NCBI RefSeq assembly: GCF_032854445.1
Contig: NC_088295.1
Span: 79,638,028 to 79,702,027 of the forward strand
Length of the DNA: 64,000 bases
Origin: Liolophura sinensis
Taxonomy: Eukaryota > Mollusca > Polyplacophora > Chitonida > Chitonidae
Direction of reading: 5' to 3'
Under the pieces are notes generated by a model that was not told the origin of the DNA, did no database searches, and was given only the letters and a program-made list of their open reading frames with translations. Positions 1 through 26,202 of the stretch are shown one piece after another. The position numbers and the translations under genes were made by a program. Position 1 is the first letter of the stretch. Every line of letters starts with the position of its first letter.

Positions 1-401
1 TTAGACAATTCTATCATTTTGATACCAAGCATGCACCTGTACACCAAAAACGGCAGGCTGGCAGCAAAAAAAAAAAAAAAAAGACTTTGCACCATAAAAT
101 ACACAGAATTACATTTGTAATTCGTAATTACAAGTTGTAATGGGGGATCTGTGTCCATATTAACATTTAACTAAACTATTCGCTTTCGACAGAGGTCTCG
201 GTCAACCGTATTGTGATGTGAAATAGTAAAATGGAGTTATCTCCCCTCGTTCAATTTAACTTCAGATATGCTACACTGTATACTAGATCTACCAAATCGC
301 ATTATTTCCATTTATAAGACTGAATGTGTATCACTATAATATGTGTCGATGACCTCTGACTTGTAACCAACTAATATACTATCAAGATAAGACTTGGAAT
401 G

Positions 402-502
402 AAGGTGTGTATCGATACTGTATACAAAGGTGTGTATCGATACTGTATACAAAGGTGTGTATCGATACTGTATACAAAGGTGTGTATCGATTCTGTATAC
501 AT
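402..502. repeat. 25-bp tandem repeat, 4 copies
   Basis: The unit AAAGGTGTGTATCGATACTG plus TATAC recurs at exact 25-bp spacing, four times, the last with one substitution. It lies in an ACE-A intron just past exon 11. Confidence 0.9.
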
Positions 503-538
503 AGAGCCATACGCAAATATTAACACCTTTCTACTCAC

Positions 539-14826
<14,288 letters not shown>

Positions 14827-14874
14827 TCTTACCTCACTGTCAGTCGGTTGTCAAAGAACTGTGAAATTACACTC

Positions 14875-14882
14875 GCTTATAC
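14875..14882 (-). promoter_or_regulatory. Candidate TATA-like element of ACE-A
   Basis: The minus strand reads GTATAAGC about 50 nt upstream of the ACE-A start codon, leaving room for a leader of about 25 nt. Weak motif evidence; the true start could be elsewhere. Confidence 0.25.
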
Positions 14883-14899
14883 GGCCACCTCTCTCGAGC

Positions 14900-15943
14900 C
14901 CGTCGAGAAGAGCAAAGAGCGAATTGACGGCGATAACACGCGATATAGGACCATATGACACCTTCACTTAACCTAATATCAGATGTGCAAATCCTCTGCT
15001 TCGCAATGATATAAATGTAAAATGCTAACAACTATTTATCACACCTGCACTAATAATTTGCTTACATACACGGTGTCCAGTTTACTAATGTACTTACACA
15101 AGCAGTCAATAGGTTAAGACCGAACCAGGCTGTATATACACCAGGATGGCTGGACCCATAACTGTGTCAAACGCCCACTGAGACAACAACGTGACCCACA
15201 TTCTGAAGGATATATAACATCTTTAATGTTGAACATGTTTGGTATAAAATATCACGTCGAACCAGCTATCATAAGACTTCTTAAATGTACCAAGTAGTTT
15301 TCTAGAACTTTCCTCGTAAATATCGGTCTATGTCTATCCACAGCATTAAGACTGCGTCATTTTCAAAGCTTGACAGTTACGAAGAAATGGATTCAGGACG
15401 TTTCGTGTAAATAATCCCGAATGGGAACTTGTCGAGTATTGAGTCATCTTATCTGATGCAATGACAGTATGTTTGACCTGCTGTACGGAATGTTTCTCCA
15501 TGTGTAATAAAGACCTCGATGCAAGCATCAGGCCCTTGTCAAATGATGTCGCTTGCTCTAATCAAAATGTAGCCGCTTAGGCTACGACTTTAAGTCAGGA
15601 TGTTTGTCAAGTAGATCAGCGGTTTATTCCGGACAATCTAGTTTCCCACAAATCTGACTGCCGTTATGGTGTAAAATTGTTAGGCACACCATTAAACATC
15701 AATCAGTCAGTGCAGTTACTGTGTGTTATACCCTAAGTAACTCATGATACACAGCTTCACCAATGATATATACTGGTTGTACAAGAGGACCTGTATAATG
15801 ATGGATGTCACTTAAGTCTTTTAACTCTCCAGAGGCTCGTGATTCTGAAAATTAACAGACGAGAGTGATATCCATCGTAACACAGGGACTCAAGATACAT
15901 AATCTGTCTCTCGCGCTACACAAATTTAACCCTTTTTTGGTCG
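14900..15943. other. Upstream DNA of ACE-A
   Basis: Intergenic. Only a SINE-like 3' fragment (about 15660-15712, TTAAACATCAATCAGTCAG) is recognised; no gene is seen. Confidence 0.6.
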
Positions 15944-17000
15944 TTTTTATACTGAACCGCGGAAGGGATACAGTTGTAATAATTCTTGTTTTTTGGCCGT
16001 CGAAAAAAGAGAATTTATTAACTAATATTTTTTCACGGGGGAAAGTAATACTTTCCTCCGTGTTAGTGATCTGGTCAGAAGTGGAGTTATTTAGAATGTA
16101 GCGTGCCCATTAGTTCACTAAGTCAGAGGAAAATACTTTACCCCGAGTTAGAAGAATTGTCCCCTACTTAGCCAATCTATCACAAAACACCGCTAGGGGT
16201 CGTAAGTCCGTAATACCCGTGTAACGATTATCTCCCCTTGACTGAGAGACTCGCCAACAACTGTGTGTGAGTGCTTCATGTAATCAGAATACAGTGTCCT
16301 ATCATATGGTCCGATCAACTCCCATAATCTTGTTATTCATATTCATTCGGTAATGACAACCCACAAACATTATTTAGTCGTTCTGAATATGCTATATTTC
16401 CTTAATTATACATTTATGCCTCTCTTTTTCTATCATGCGTATCTACATCCTAAGGCCTACCTAGCTGACCTTGTCATTATATTTACGTTAGACCTGAGTC
16501 AAAATACATATAAATAAGCTTATCTCTGATAGTAGAATCTATCTAACAAGGACGTATATCAACAATGATGCAGTATGAAAGCTGCTCTGGGTCCGGAAGC
16601 AAGCGGTCATGCCACTGGCTAATTAACACGGGGATAAATCAGCCAACTCGGGGTAAAGTACTTTCCTCCAAAATAGTGAACCAATGGGCATGCTGCATTA
16701 TAAATAACGCCACTTCTGATTGGATCACGTAAAAAATTTTAATTAATACATTCTCTCTCTTTTTTTTGGCCGTCGAAAAATGGAGAATAAAGAAACTAAA
16801 TCAGCTAACTCCGGACAAAGTACTTCTCAAAGTACGACTAAGTGACCAATGAGAAACTATTATTTCAAATATTAGCATTTTGATTGGTTTATTAAATACT
16901 TTCCCCGAGTTAGCAGAATAGTTTTTTATTCTCCTTTTTTTCGACGGCCAAATAAATAAGAATTACAAAACTATCTCCCTTTCGCCGTTGCGTATTTTTA
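15944..17000. mobile_element. Foldback or MITE-like inverted-repeat element, nested
   Basis: Outer arms of about 70 bp (15944-16015 and 16928-17000) are inverted copies centred on TTTGGCCGTCGAAAAA. The stretch 15990-16150 is also repeated in inverted form at 16640-16770. A third TTTGGCCGTCGAAAAA at about 16766 pairs with its inverse at about 16938-16953, defining an inner element of about 190 bp whose arms continue through GGAGAATAAA and GCTAACTC. No transposase is seen. Confidence 0.75.
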
Positions 17001-17059
17001 ACATCTACGGATCGTTAAGAAGCGATGTCATTTTAAAGTTTTCAGTTTTAAACCATAGA

Positions 17060-17640
17060 CCTCGAGTTCCCCTCAGACAATCCTGAGTGAGCAAGATGTT
17101 CGTTTAAATTCTCTCTGCTGATTATCACATCATCATGGTAACTCAAGAAGATGTCCCACTGGAAGCCCTTAAAAACCACTTGCCCTTTGATAGGTTCCAG
17201 GTCCATAACACAAACCAAATGGCATGCGGGTATACTCAGACAGGCTAAATTTCGTTATGAAAACTGTCTTCTGCTTGTCTCGCTCGTCAACGTCGATTTG
17301 GTGCTACGCACACATCAGGTCTAGTCGAAAGCAAGGTTGACCCACTAAGTGAATCTAAGCACTCATCTATCTTGGGCAACAGATATGTATCCTTTACCAT
17401 TAGATCGTTGACTTTTCGATAATTCATTCACCATCTCACACCTCCATCCTTCGTGCGAACAAAAACCACGGAGTAGGCCCATTCGGATTTAGACGGCACA
17501 TTGACGCCGGCATTTAGCAATTTTCTTAAATGACCTTCCTCCTCCCTTTGAAAGCCCAGTGGTGACCGTCTAACGGGTTGTTTACAGGCACGAGCTTCTT
17601 ATGTGTCTGTGCGATGCTTTCTTGCTTGGAAATGACCCAT
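17060..17640 (-). pseudogene. Ty3/gypsy-type reverse transcriptase remnant
   Basis: In minus-strand translation, fragments in order match the RT palm of Ty3/gypsy retrotransposons: a segment reading SEWAYSVVFVRTKDGG, then NYRKVND and a Pro-Lys-Ile-Asp-like motif, a TRMPFG-like piece, and a degraded active site YHDDV where YxDD is expected. Frames change several times and stops interrupt it, so it is dead. It is in the opposite orientation to the integrase remnant next door. Confidence 0.75.
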
Positions 17641-17859
17641 TACACTGTTGGAGGTGGTTGCCTTTACGAGTGATTTCAAACTCTTCCTTACTTGGAAGGA
17701 AGTTCCGTTTTTGGCTTTTTGAATTTAAGGTGCCCTTAAGTCAATTTGCGCGATGGCCCGAGGAGCTTGCATAATACTACTGGCACTTCTGACACTCGAG
17801 TTGACGACATTGTGCCTGTTTCTGTTCCCAGAGCAGAAGCAAACAGGCATGATGTTCCT

Positions 17860-18000
17860 GTAGCTAATTGGATTCAAGGTTATACACGGAGCGAAATTGA
17901 ACAGGCGCTGTTGGGTGATACAGACTTGAGCTCTGTATATTAATGGGTGTTGAGAATTTCCAGGCAAAGACAACATCGCAATAGAAGGCTCTGCTTGGTT
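17860..18000 (+). pseudogene. Ty3/gypsy pol fragment (region between RNase H and integrase)
   Basis: The plus frame ending at 17942 reads NWIQGYTRSEIEQALLGDTD, resembling the linker before the integrase zinc finger in Ty3/gypsy polyproteins, with a stop just after. It is separated from the integrase remnant by a long inverted repeat. Short match, moderate certainty. Confidence 0.45.
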
Positions 18001-18693
18001 GAACAAGGAGATTGAGAATAGTTGCGGGATGTAACTTTCAGAAGTGTGGGGAGAGTTACGAGGAGAAACTGATTCTAATGTGTCGAGTTGTCCCTATAAT
18101 CAGCTAATCACTCCTGAACCTCCCCAACCAAAAGCGATCGATGACAACCGCACAAATTCACAAAATAAATACATTTGCGAGGCTACACCCACTGTGGTCG
18201 CCATCTCGTTCTGACAGTCGTACATACAATCACGTGATGGACAAAAATATGACCATTGAAGGGAGATAATACCTATAGCAATCACATAGTAACACTAGGC
18301 AGTCCAGTCGCCCATTTGGCTGGTTCCCTCCCATGACGTCAGATGGCGCTAATCGTTCGTTCTCGCAATTGATCAAAATGGTGGCAGACGGCTTACGGCC
18401 ACAGTCAGCATAGTTTCGAAAATGTATTTATTTTGTGAATTTGTGGGGTTGTCATGGATCGTTTTTTGGGTTCTGCGAGGCCCAGAAGAGGTTTATGATT
18501 ATGGGGACCACTCGGTTGACATCGAATTACGATTGGGAAGATTTAATGCAACTGTGAAGATGCGATAAAGGTGGCTTACCGTCGATCCGACACATTAGGA
18601 GCAGTTTCTCCCCGCAACTCTCCCAACACTTCGTGTTGCTTGATGTGAGAGTTACATTCCGCAACTATATTGAGAACGGCGTCTTGTTTGATG
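17999..18693. repeat. Long imperfect inverted repeat
   Basis: Arms 17999-18205 and about 18383-18693 are inverted copies sharing GTTGCGG(A/G)ATGTAAC, GGGGAGAAACT, TAATGTGTCG, ATGACAACC, and CACAAATTCACAAAATAAAT. The spacer is about 175 bp. It sits inside the decayed retroelement. It may be a foldback element or two inverted copies of one repeat. Confidence 0.8.
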
Positions 18694-18789
18694 AGTGAAT
18701 TGAATACAGATAGAATAAACGGTCACTGTAGCCGATGGATCCTAATGTCTTGAGGCCCACCATCACTGAAGTGTTTCACTGCCCACCAT

Positions 18790-19265
18790 ACTCTAGGGTG
18801 TATCAGGGTGTATCCAGTACACTTTAAAAGGTGAAGAACAAGTTTTTACACTTTTTGTTAGACAGTGTGGCTCACCGGAAAAGAATTCCAAGACGTCAAG
18901 CACCACAAATGTTTTATTGTAGTGCTGATTTGAACCGACTTCACATCGACATTCCTGTTCCCTTCCCAGAATCTAACTTTGGAAATAAGTACGTGCTAGC
19001 TGCTGTAGATCAGTTCACAAAATGGATGGAGGTCTACCCAATCCCTGGCCACCACTCGAAAGCTGCCGAGACACTTGTGAATGTGTTCTTTACCATTTTT
19101 GGTGTTCCGTTAAAGATCCACGGGGAGCAATTTTGAAGCGGCACTTTTCCAGGATATACGCAAGCTATTCCATATCACCAAAACCCGGACCACAGTCTGT
19201 GCAGAAGTACATTCCATACCTCCAATGGATACACACCAAACAGGCTTATACGATGCTGTTTTCCA
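18790..19265 (+). pseudogene. Ty3/gypsy-type integrase remnant
   Basis: The plus frame contains AHRKRIPRR (end of the zinc-binding region), LHIDIPVPFPE (first core Asp), GNKYVLAAVDQFTKW and FGVPLKIH. The segment that should carry the second core Asp is deleted and the frame shifts there (about 19122-19136). The match resumes in the next frame as SNFEAALFQDIRKLFHITKT. Stops follow. It is inactive, and no LTRs were recognised. Confidence 0.85.
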
Positions 19266-19289
19266 TATGTAGAGATGTTCAGGAATGAC

Positions 19290-20040
19290 CTCCGCTGAGA
19301 AAGTTTAGAAGAACTGTTTCCTACTGGAAACCTCAGATGGTCCGGAAGACGGACGAGGCACAACACAGAACTCGGACACTGGTAAGAAATCGCCGGGTGA
19401 ACAACAGAATGGAGAAGGCAGTATCGACGCTATGTACGAGGATCAAACATTCTCTGTCGCCATCGATAAAAACAACAACAGCAAACTCAGTATCTACTGC
19501 AGATCAGAAGACACAATCGGGAAGGCTTGTGAAGTCACGAAACGTGCTTTGTGAACTGTTTTTAATTTTTATTATAGCGCTGAATCCGCATTATTTGAAC
19601 GAAATCTCGATCTTCTTCCTCAGTGTTAATGTTGTTAATTCTTACCATCCTCTTTGCTTATTACCGTTACTTGTGTGGTAAGTGGTACACATTCATACAT
19701 CGTTTTTATTGAAATGACATTATCACACTTTTGGTTTGTCTTAAACTTAGTTCTTTGGTTCCTTAGTTGACATTAGCGTCTTACCAGTTGAAGTTTACAA
19801 ATGTTCTATTTGAGAGGACTCAAATATTTGATAACGGGTGACTGCGTAACAAGATAACGCTATTGGTATCCGTATACCCCTCCTCAGTCTGGTATAGACT
19901 CTTCCTACACAAGTTCCACTCAGACCGCGCGGTACCGCCAGACGTCTCCGTTGTATTGTTGTATGTAGCCTAACGGTCAAGTATTGCACTCCCACGTGTA
20001 TACAATAAACCTTTGCCTCTCTGCAATCAGTATTTCTAGA
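19290..20040. other. Inter-ACE spacer, no gene recognised
   Basis: Basic, Arg-rich short frames at 19337-19550 may be further retroelement decay, but no family is identifiable. Confidence 0.4.
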
Positions 20041-20245
20041 TTTATTTATTTCCTTGTTTCATTGTTTTATTTATTTATTTGGTGTTTTACGCCGTACTCA
20101 AGAATATTTCACTTATAGGACGGCGGCCAGCATTATGGTGGGAGGAAACCGGGCAGAGCCCAGGGAAAACCCAAGACCATCCGCAGGTTGTTGACAGACC
20201 TTCCCACTTACATCGGGAGAGGAAGCCAGCATGAGCTGAACATTT
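20041..20245 (-). mobile_element. (AATA)-tailed SINE, minus copy
   Basis: Reads, on minus, a core with ACCTTC...CAACCTGCGGATGGTC, GGGCTCTGCCCGGTTTCCTC, CACCATAATGCTGGCCGCCG, AGAATATTTC-type spacing, GTACGGCGTAAAACACC, then an AAATAAATAAAT tail. Confidence 0.85.
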
Positions 20246-21071
20246 CTAGATTGATATTCCTTTGTTAATAGATGTAAACCTTGGATTGTCAAGCAGTTCC
20301 CGTGATAATATGGCACCATTTCATCTCGCTGATACACTGTGTCATGGTATAAGCTGTTTGAAATGGTGTACACTACCACAGGCAGTTTTAGCGATGACAT
20401 AACGTACATGTAAATTCGGCTAAAATAATATATTTATCATCATGAATATGTAGCTCACAGCTGTATTTTCTTCAGAAATCAAGTTATATTCCACGCAGTG
20501 TTATATGTGATATTAAACTTCATTCTTTGATCCACACCTTATTCATATTATTCTGACAAAGCTGTCATTGTAAATAATGAATAAAATATTGTACAGTGAT
20601 ATTGCTCTGGTGAAAGATGAAAAGGGTAACATTTACCTAACTTCACTGTGCAATAAATTATACTTATGATAGTAGATCAGCACTGGATCTAAATCAATTT
20701 ATAATTATTTTCCTATAATAAGTCTATACAAACAGATCAGAATTATTTACAAAATATACGGTTTTTTAAGTACTTTGTAACCGATCGACATTGTATTACA
20801 AAAATCACCTATGGTCCATGACAGTTACGAAGCTACTCAGGTAAATGAGATCGCCGTCATTAAGCTATCGTTTTTAACTTTGCATATTTTTCCTTGATTG
20901 GTATTAATCAAAGCCAATACTATAACAACCCTCTTGTAATTAAACTATCGTATAAAAATATTGTACTGTTATATATCAAAGGTAGGCGATATGGAAAATT
21001 TCCAGGAGCTTTGAGCGAAGGAATTTTATCAGATCGCGTCTATATGTTTGAATTTTGAAGAATTACTTGAC

Positions 21072-21077
21072 TTTATT
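21072..21077 (-). terminator. Candidate poly(A) signal of ACE-B
   Basis: AATAAA on the minus strand, about 111 nt past the TGA stop of ACE-B. It is the first canonical signal seen downstream of the stop. Confidence 0.5.
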
Positions 21078-21187
21078 ATTAAATGAAAATTATGCAATGT
21101 ATATGGTCAAAGTATCGCAGACACATGAGGGACATGCGAGGGCTTACGGTGGACACCTTCCAGCATAGTCGTGGCACTCACTGGAAC

Positions 21188-22632
21188 TCAAAGTCCCACT
21201 GTCATCCTGATGACAAGAAGACAGCCCAAGAGTATAGCTGTGGACACTGACACAGATGTGGATGAGGCTCGAGTGAGATCCGGGCACTTTTCGTCCCAGC
21301 CCTTCTTATCGCCAGCTTTCTCATTCTCCGCTTTCAGCCAGTCTGTCAGTGGCTGGAAATAGTCCATCAATGGCTGCGCATTCATTTTTCGACTTCCGGT
21401 CATCATTTCCATTGCATCTGGCCAAGGCTTAGAAGATCCCAAGCTTAGTACTTGCCTGAAACCAACGTGAATACTTTTATTTACTTTAAGCACTTCTAAA
21501 CGCTTGTCAAACTATTATAAATATATCGGAATTCTTGTCACACCACTTACATGAAATATAGGACCTGCTCACTTATCCGAACAATTTCTTAACTAAATAA
21601 TATAACTATGAGTACATGAGGAAAGTATGTAGGGAAATGAATCTTTCATGGTAAATTTTAGCTGAAGCCGGAAAACGGAACGTCAGACACTGATATAGTA
21701 GTGTCTAGATCAACCCTTACTGTAGCATGATTTTGCCAAATATCTTTCTTTTTGCAAATACCGTCATGTCATGAAATCTGATACGATATTACGGACTCTT
21801 CTTCAACTTACGCCAGTTTATTTCCGGCTTCCTTTGACCTGTAGATGTCACATTCGTGCAGCGGTACAGACCCTTGCCCGGCCTCTTCACACAGAGCTTT
21901 GTGGAACTGGAACTGTATGACAAAACTCACGAAATATCTGTGGATGTAAACAACGTGAAGATAATAACCCTGTTCAGTTGAGTACTGAATTCAACACTGG
22001 ATGGTTAATTTTATTGTTAAGTTTTGCCAGAGGCCTAAATATCGAAGATTTATGCAACATTGTGAAGGCACTTTCGGAAACAAAGCAGGCTCTGAAAGAA
22101 AATAGTTACCGCCTCTCATCACAGTTCTGATATTTTCGCAGCAAACAAACCTGAAAGCTGGAAGAAGTAACTATCCGATATAACACAGACACGAAAATCT
22201 TTTTTAAGAAAGTTGCATTCGTGAGCCATTATCTTAAAAAACCCTGTAAGAAAGTTGTTTCGACAAGTTGTGTAATGGAGCACACATAGTTTCCAGCCTA
22301 AAATGTACATAATTTATTAACGTTTTTGAATACAATAATACTCTGACAATGTGAAGTAGATTTGAGATCTAAATCTAGATGTAATGTCACATCTCACCTA
22401 ATATATGGTGTATTTCCAGGGATATGGAACTTGGCACCTGGGTCAAAATCGTCTTCTGTCCGTTGTATCGGGGGAGAAACGCCCTGGTATTTACACCTAT
22501 AGGAACAATGTCAAAATTACGATGGATTAGTTATGGAAAATGAATTGGATTATCTCCATATACAATTTCTACAATTTCTTAAGAAATGCTTTAATTCAAT
22601 TTCCTGATAACACATATATCTAATGATGCATA

Positions 22633-22729
<97 letters not shown>

Positions 22730-25700
22730 CCTCCAGATTTTGTCACGTTATTTTTCTCACATCATCAATAGCATCATATTTGATCAATATATCATCAGTA
22801 TGTACCGGTATTGTTTATTTCAGGTGTGTTTTCAGTAACATGGCGGCCACGATATTGCTGAAATATTTCCGACGTGGCGTTCAGTCATATTCATTCATTC
22901 AGCCGGTAGTTTCATAGCCGTTGAGTCGTACCTGAGTTCCCACCATTTCTGGTTGTAGCTAGCAGATGGTGTAGCACCACTGAATACCGACCAGCGCCAC
23001 TGATCCATCAGGTAGCCGAAAGGTAGGAAGGCAATCTTCTCAAGAGCCATGCTCAGCAGGAAGTTTATATCGCTTTCTATAACAAACATCATGTAGATGA
23101 ATTTATTTTCACAAGTAGACTCTACAGCTGTCTCTCTGTGTCCACCTAAAGTACGCAAGCATCGAGTAACATTACGCTCAGTATTCACCTACATCCGGGC
23201 AACATGTGATTCCTGCGGCACCTTGTTATCTTGTATGAAAGGTTAAACATACCAGCGATTTTTGTATCTTACCTAACCTTTTACACAGAGTGAGGGTCCG
23301 ATCCAAGGAACATAACTGCCGTACATTTAATGACCTACCTTTCAGTAATATCTGAATGCCCGAGATTCGCTATCTTTGTAACCGTTACTCTAACGGTTTT
23401 CATTACAATTCGATAAAGCACATCTTTCCATTACACCTTACTACCGAGAAATACATGTTCAGAAACGGAAAATGTCTTCTCTGTCCATGGGGGTCAGGCG
23501 ATTAACAGACTATTTGACGTACTTATTATTCGTAAAAAATAAAAATGAACAAAGAATGGTAGCATTGTATATTGTAATGTAATGTTCCTAACCTTCATCC
23601 TCTGTTACGTTGTCCAGTAAGCCAATCTCCTTCAGGTGTTTCGGGGTGCTGACTGACAGGGCCAGCACATCTCCCACAGCCTCGTGAAAACCTGAAATAA
23701 CACAATTACACCAGGCTTTTCTATATGTATCACGTGCGCCAGTGATATGACTTTGTGGCGTGACGTCGATGCTTTATGTCAGGCTAAGACTTATCCCTAA
23801 AATTTATTATTTGTGGGAGTATTCTAAAATGGCAATTAACTAAAAAAATGTATAGTGCCGCTGGGCGTTGTGATGCGCGCAAATTTTGAAAATTTGAGGG
23901 TATCTGACAGGCAAGTAGTTACAATGTCAAAGCACAAAGTGATGTCACTGTTTTATTTTAACCTCACTACTTGAAAACCGCTGCACTTAGCTGCACTAAA
24001 CATGTGACCGTTACCTGACGTACTGGGAGTGCTTGTATCTCCACATCAACCGGAAGTGAGTGTACCTCCGTAATAATGCTGATGTTGGTTAACGGATCAT
24101 TACTAGACTGAAGAGGTAATACTAACCAATGAAGTGGGTATATTTTGACTTTAACTGTTAACATTATTCGGGAATACAAATAGATAGAATAAGTTTTTAT
24201 GTTTATGTGGTTACAGCAGCTGAAAAAAAGGTTATATCTTACCAACGTTTACTTGTCTGTCAACTACTATAAGGAAACGTTATACGGGGATTTTGGTTGT
24301 ATTTTGTGCACAAGTTAACCTGGGATAACAACAATGTTTTTAAATAACATGCCTAAACTTTATTTTTTTATTTATTTATTTGTTTATTTATTTGATTGGT
24401 TTTTCACGCTGTACTCAAGAATATTTCACTTTGTACCACGGCGGCCAACAATATGGTGGGAGGAAGCCACCATGAGCTGGACTTCAACTCACAGTGTGAA
24501 GCTCCTGGGCCATTGCGCCACCCTGGCGTGCTATTCCCCTCGGCCACGGAGGCCCTTGTCTAACCTTTCCACAGTATCACTATTATCATATTCACGGCTG
24601 AAATGAACATGGTACACAATAAAAAACTACACAGACTGACGCTCTAGGTTGGGCATATCACTGTAGATGTTATGAGGCAGTGATCGCTCATTACCTGGGT
24701 TCGCCCCTTCCCGGAATACCACTGGATGGTGAGCGTACTGCAGAAAGTATTCCACATGACCCATTTCATGATGGACCGTGATCAAGTCCTCCATTGTCAC
24801 CTTAGTGCACTGTTTAATTCTGCGACAAAACAAGCGGCAGTGTTAATTGGGGAGCGTGTGCATATGTATAGATATATGAGCACCAACAATGCACAGTCTG
24901 CCGCTCCCTCCCTCGTAATGCCCCATATGTCATAACCATGCACGGTTACCTGGGTTGGCTCCACGGCGGAATGGCGTCGGTAGGTGCTTGTACTGTAGAT
25001 AATACTCCACATGTCCCATCTCGTGGTGGACAGTGATCAGCTGGTCCATCGTCACCACTGTACACTGCTTTATCCTGTAAACATCTCATTATTCCATTCT
25101 ACATTGTCCCTTATAAATCGTATAGGTTGTCCACAAAAGTGAAAAATAATGCATGCCTCAAAGAAAAGGCAATAGGCGATTGTGCCCCAAAATGGTTTAA
25201 ATCATTTTTGTTTTTGTTTTACAAAAAAGTTTACAAGGTAAATTTATTCATAAAAAATTACCCTAATTAGACCCTATTTAATTAGATTTCATTACACAAA
25301 AATATCTGTTTCCAAACTGTTCTGTGTATAAATAGGGGAAATTCTTATGAAGGAAGTAATGTGACGTCACATCTCTAGGTCTGAAAATACTACTGTATTT
25401 TACCCTGTTATACATGCTTTTTGTAGCACTTAAAAAGTTCTAAAAAGACATAGATGAAAATAACTTCGGGAGATGTTTAAACCGGCCCATTGAATGACAC
25501 TTACATCACATCGTCTATATTCTCTTAAATATAAGTTCTCAGATCACATAAGTAATCAATTCATAATGGTCTTTTCACAAGTATACCATACACCATGAAT
25601 ATGAAGAAGTAACAGCCGTTAGATGGAACACGAATTTTGCGTCCACAAGGCGGTATAAAGAATTTTTTTATTTGGAATAAAATTTTATGAAAATAACCTG

Positions 25701-26142
25701 GTCTTTGTGTTTATACTTTTGTACTTTCACTTTATCGCGTTTGCTATAATATGGTTTTACTGACACTCATATGTTAGGACTGAGTGTTCATCATTTTACC
25801 CTACATCTTCATTAAGGAAGAATCTTCATGTAGCATTCCCGTACGTGGGAAGGTCTTCCATCAACCAGTCGTGAGTTTCCCCCGGGCTCTGCCCGGTTTC
25901 CTCCCACCATAATGCTGGCCGCCGTCGCATAAGTGAAATATTATTGAGTACGGCGTAAATCACCAATCAAATAAATAAATACCTGTAGCATTGCGTAGAA
26001 GATACATGTATTCAATGTTTTCGTTGCTAAGACAATGTGCCTTCAAAACCAATGAACTACTCTCCAAAAAAATCCTTTAAATTTAATAGAAAGTCTGTTG
26101 TCTGTGTGATGTTACAATATGTTCTGTCAGCTTGACATATGT

Positions 26143-26202
<60 letters not shown>

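Noticed and set aside
24695-25074. One of the exon 8 copies as a dead relic
   Set aside because: Both copies keep all zinc-site residues, the Cys, the frame and splice signals; a relic should have collected damage.
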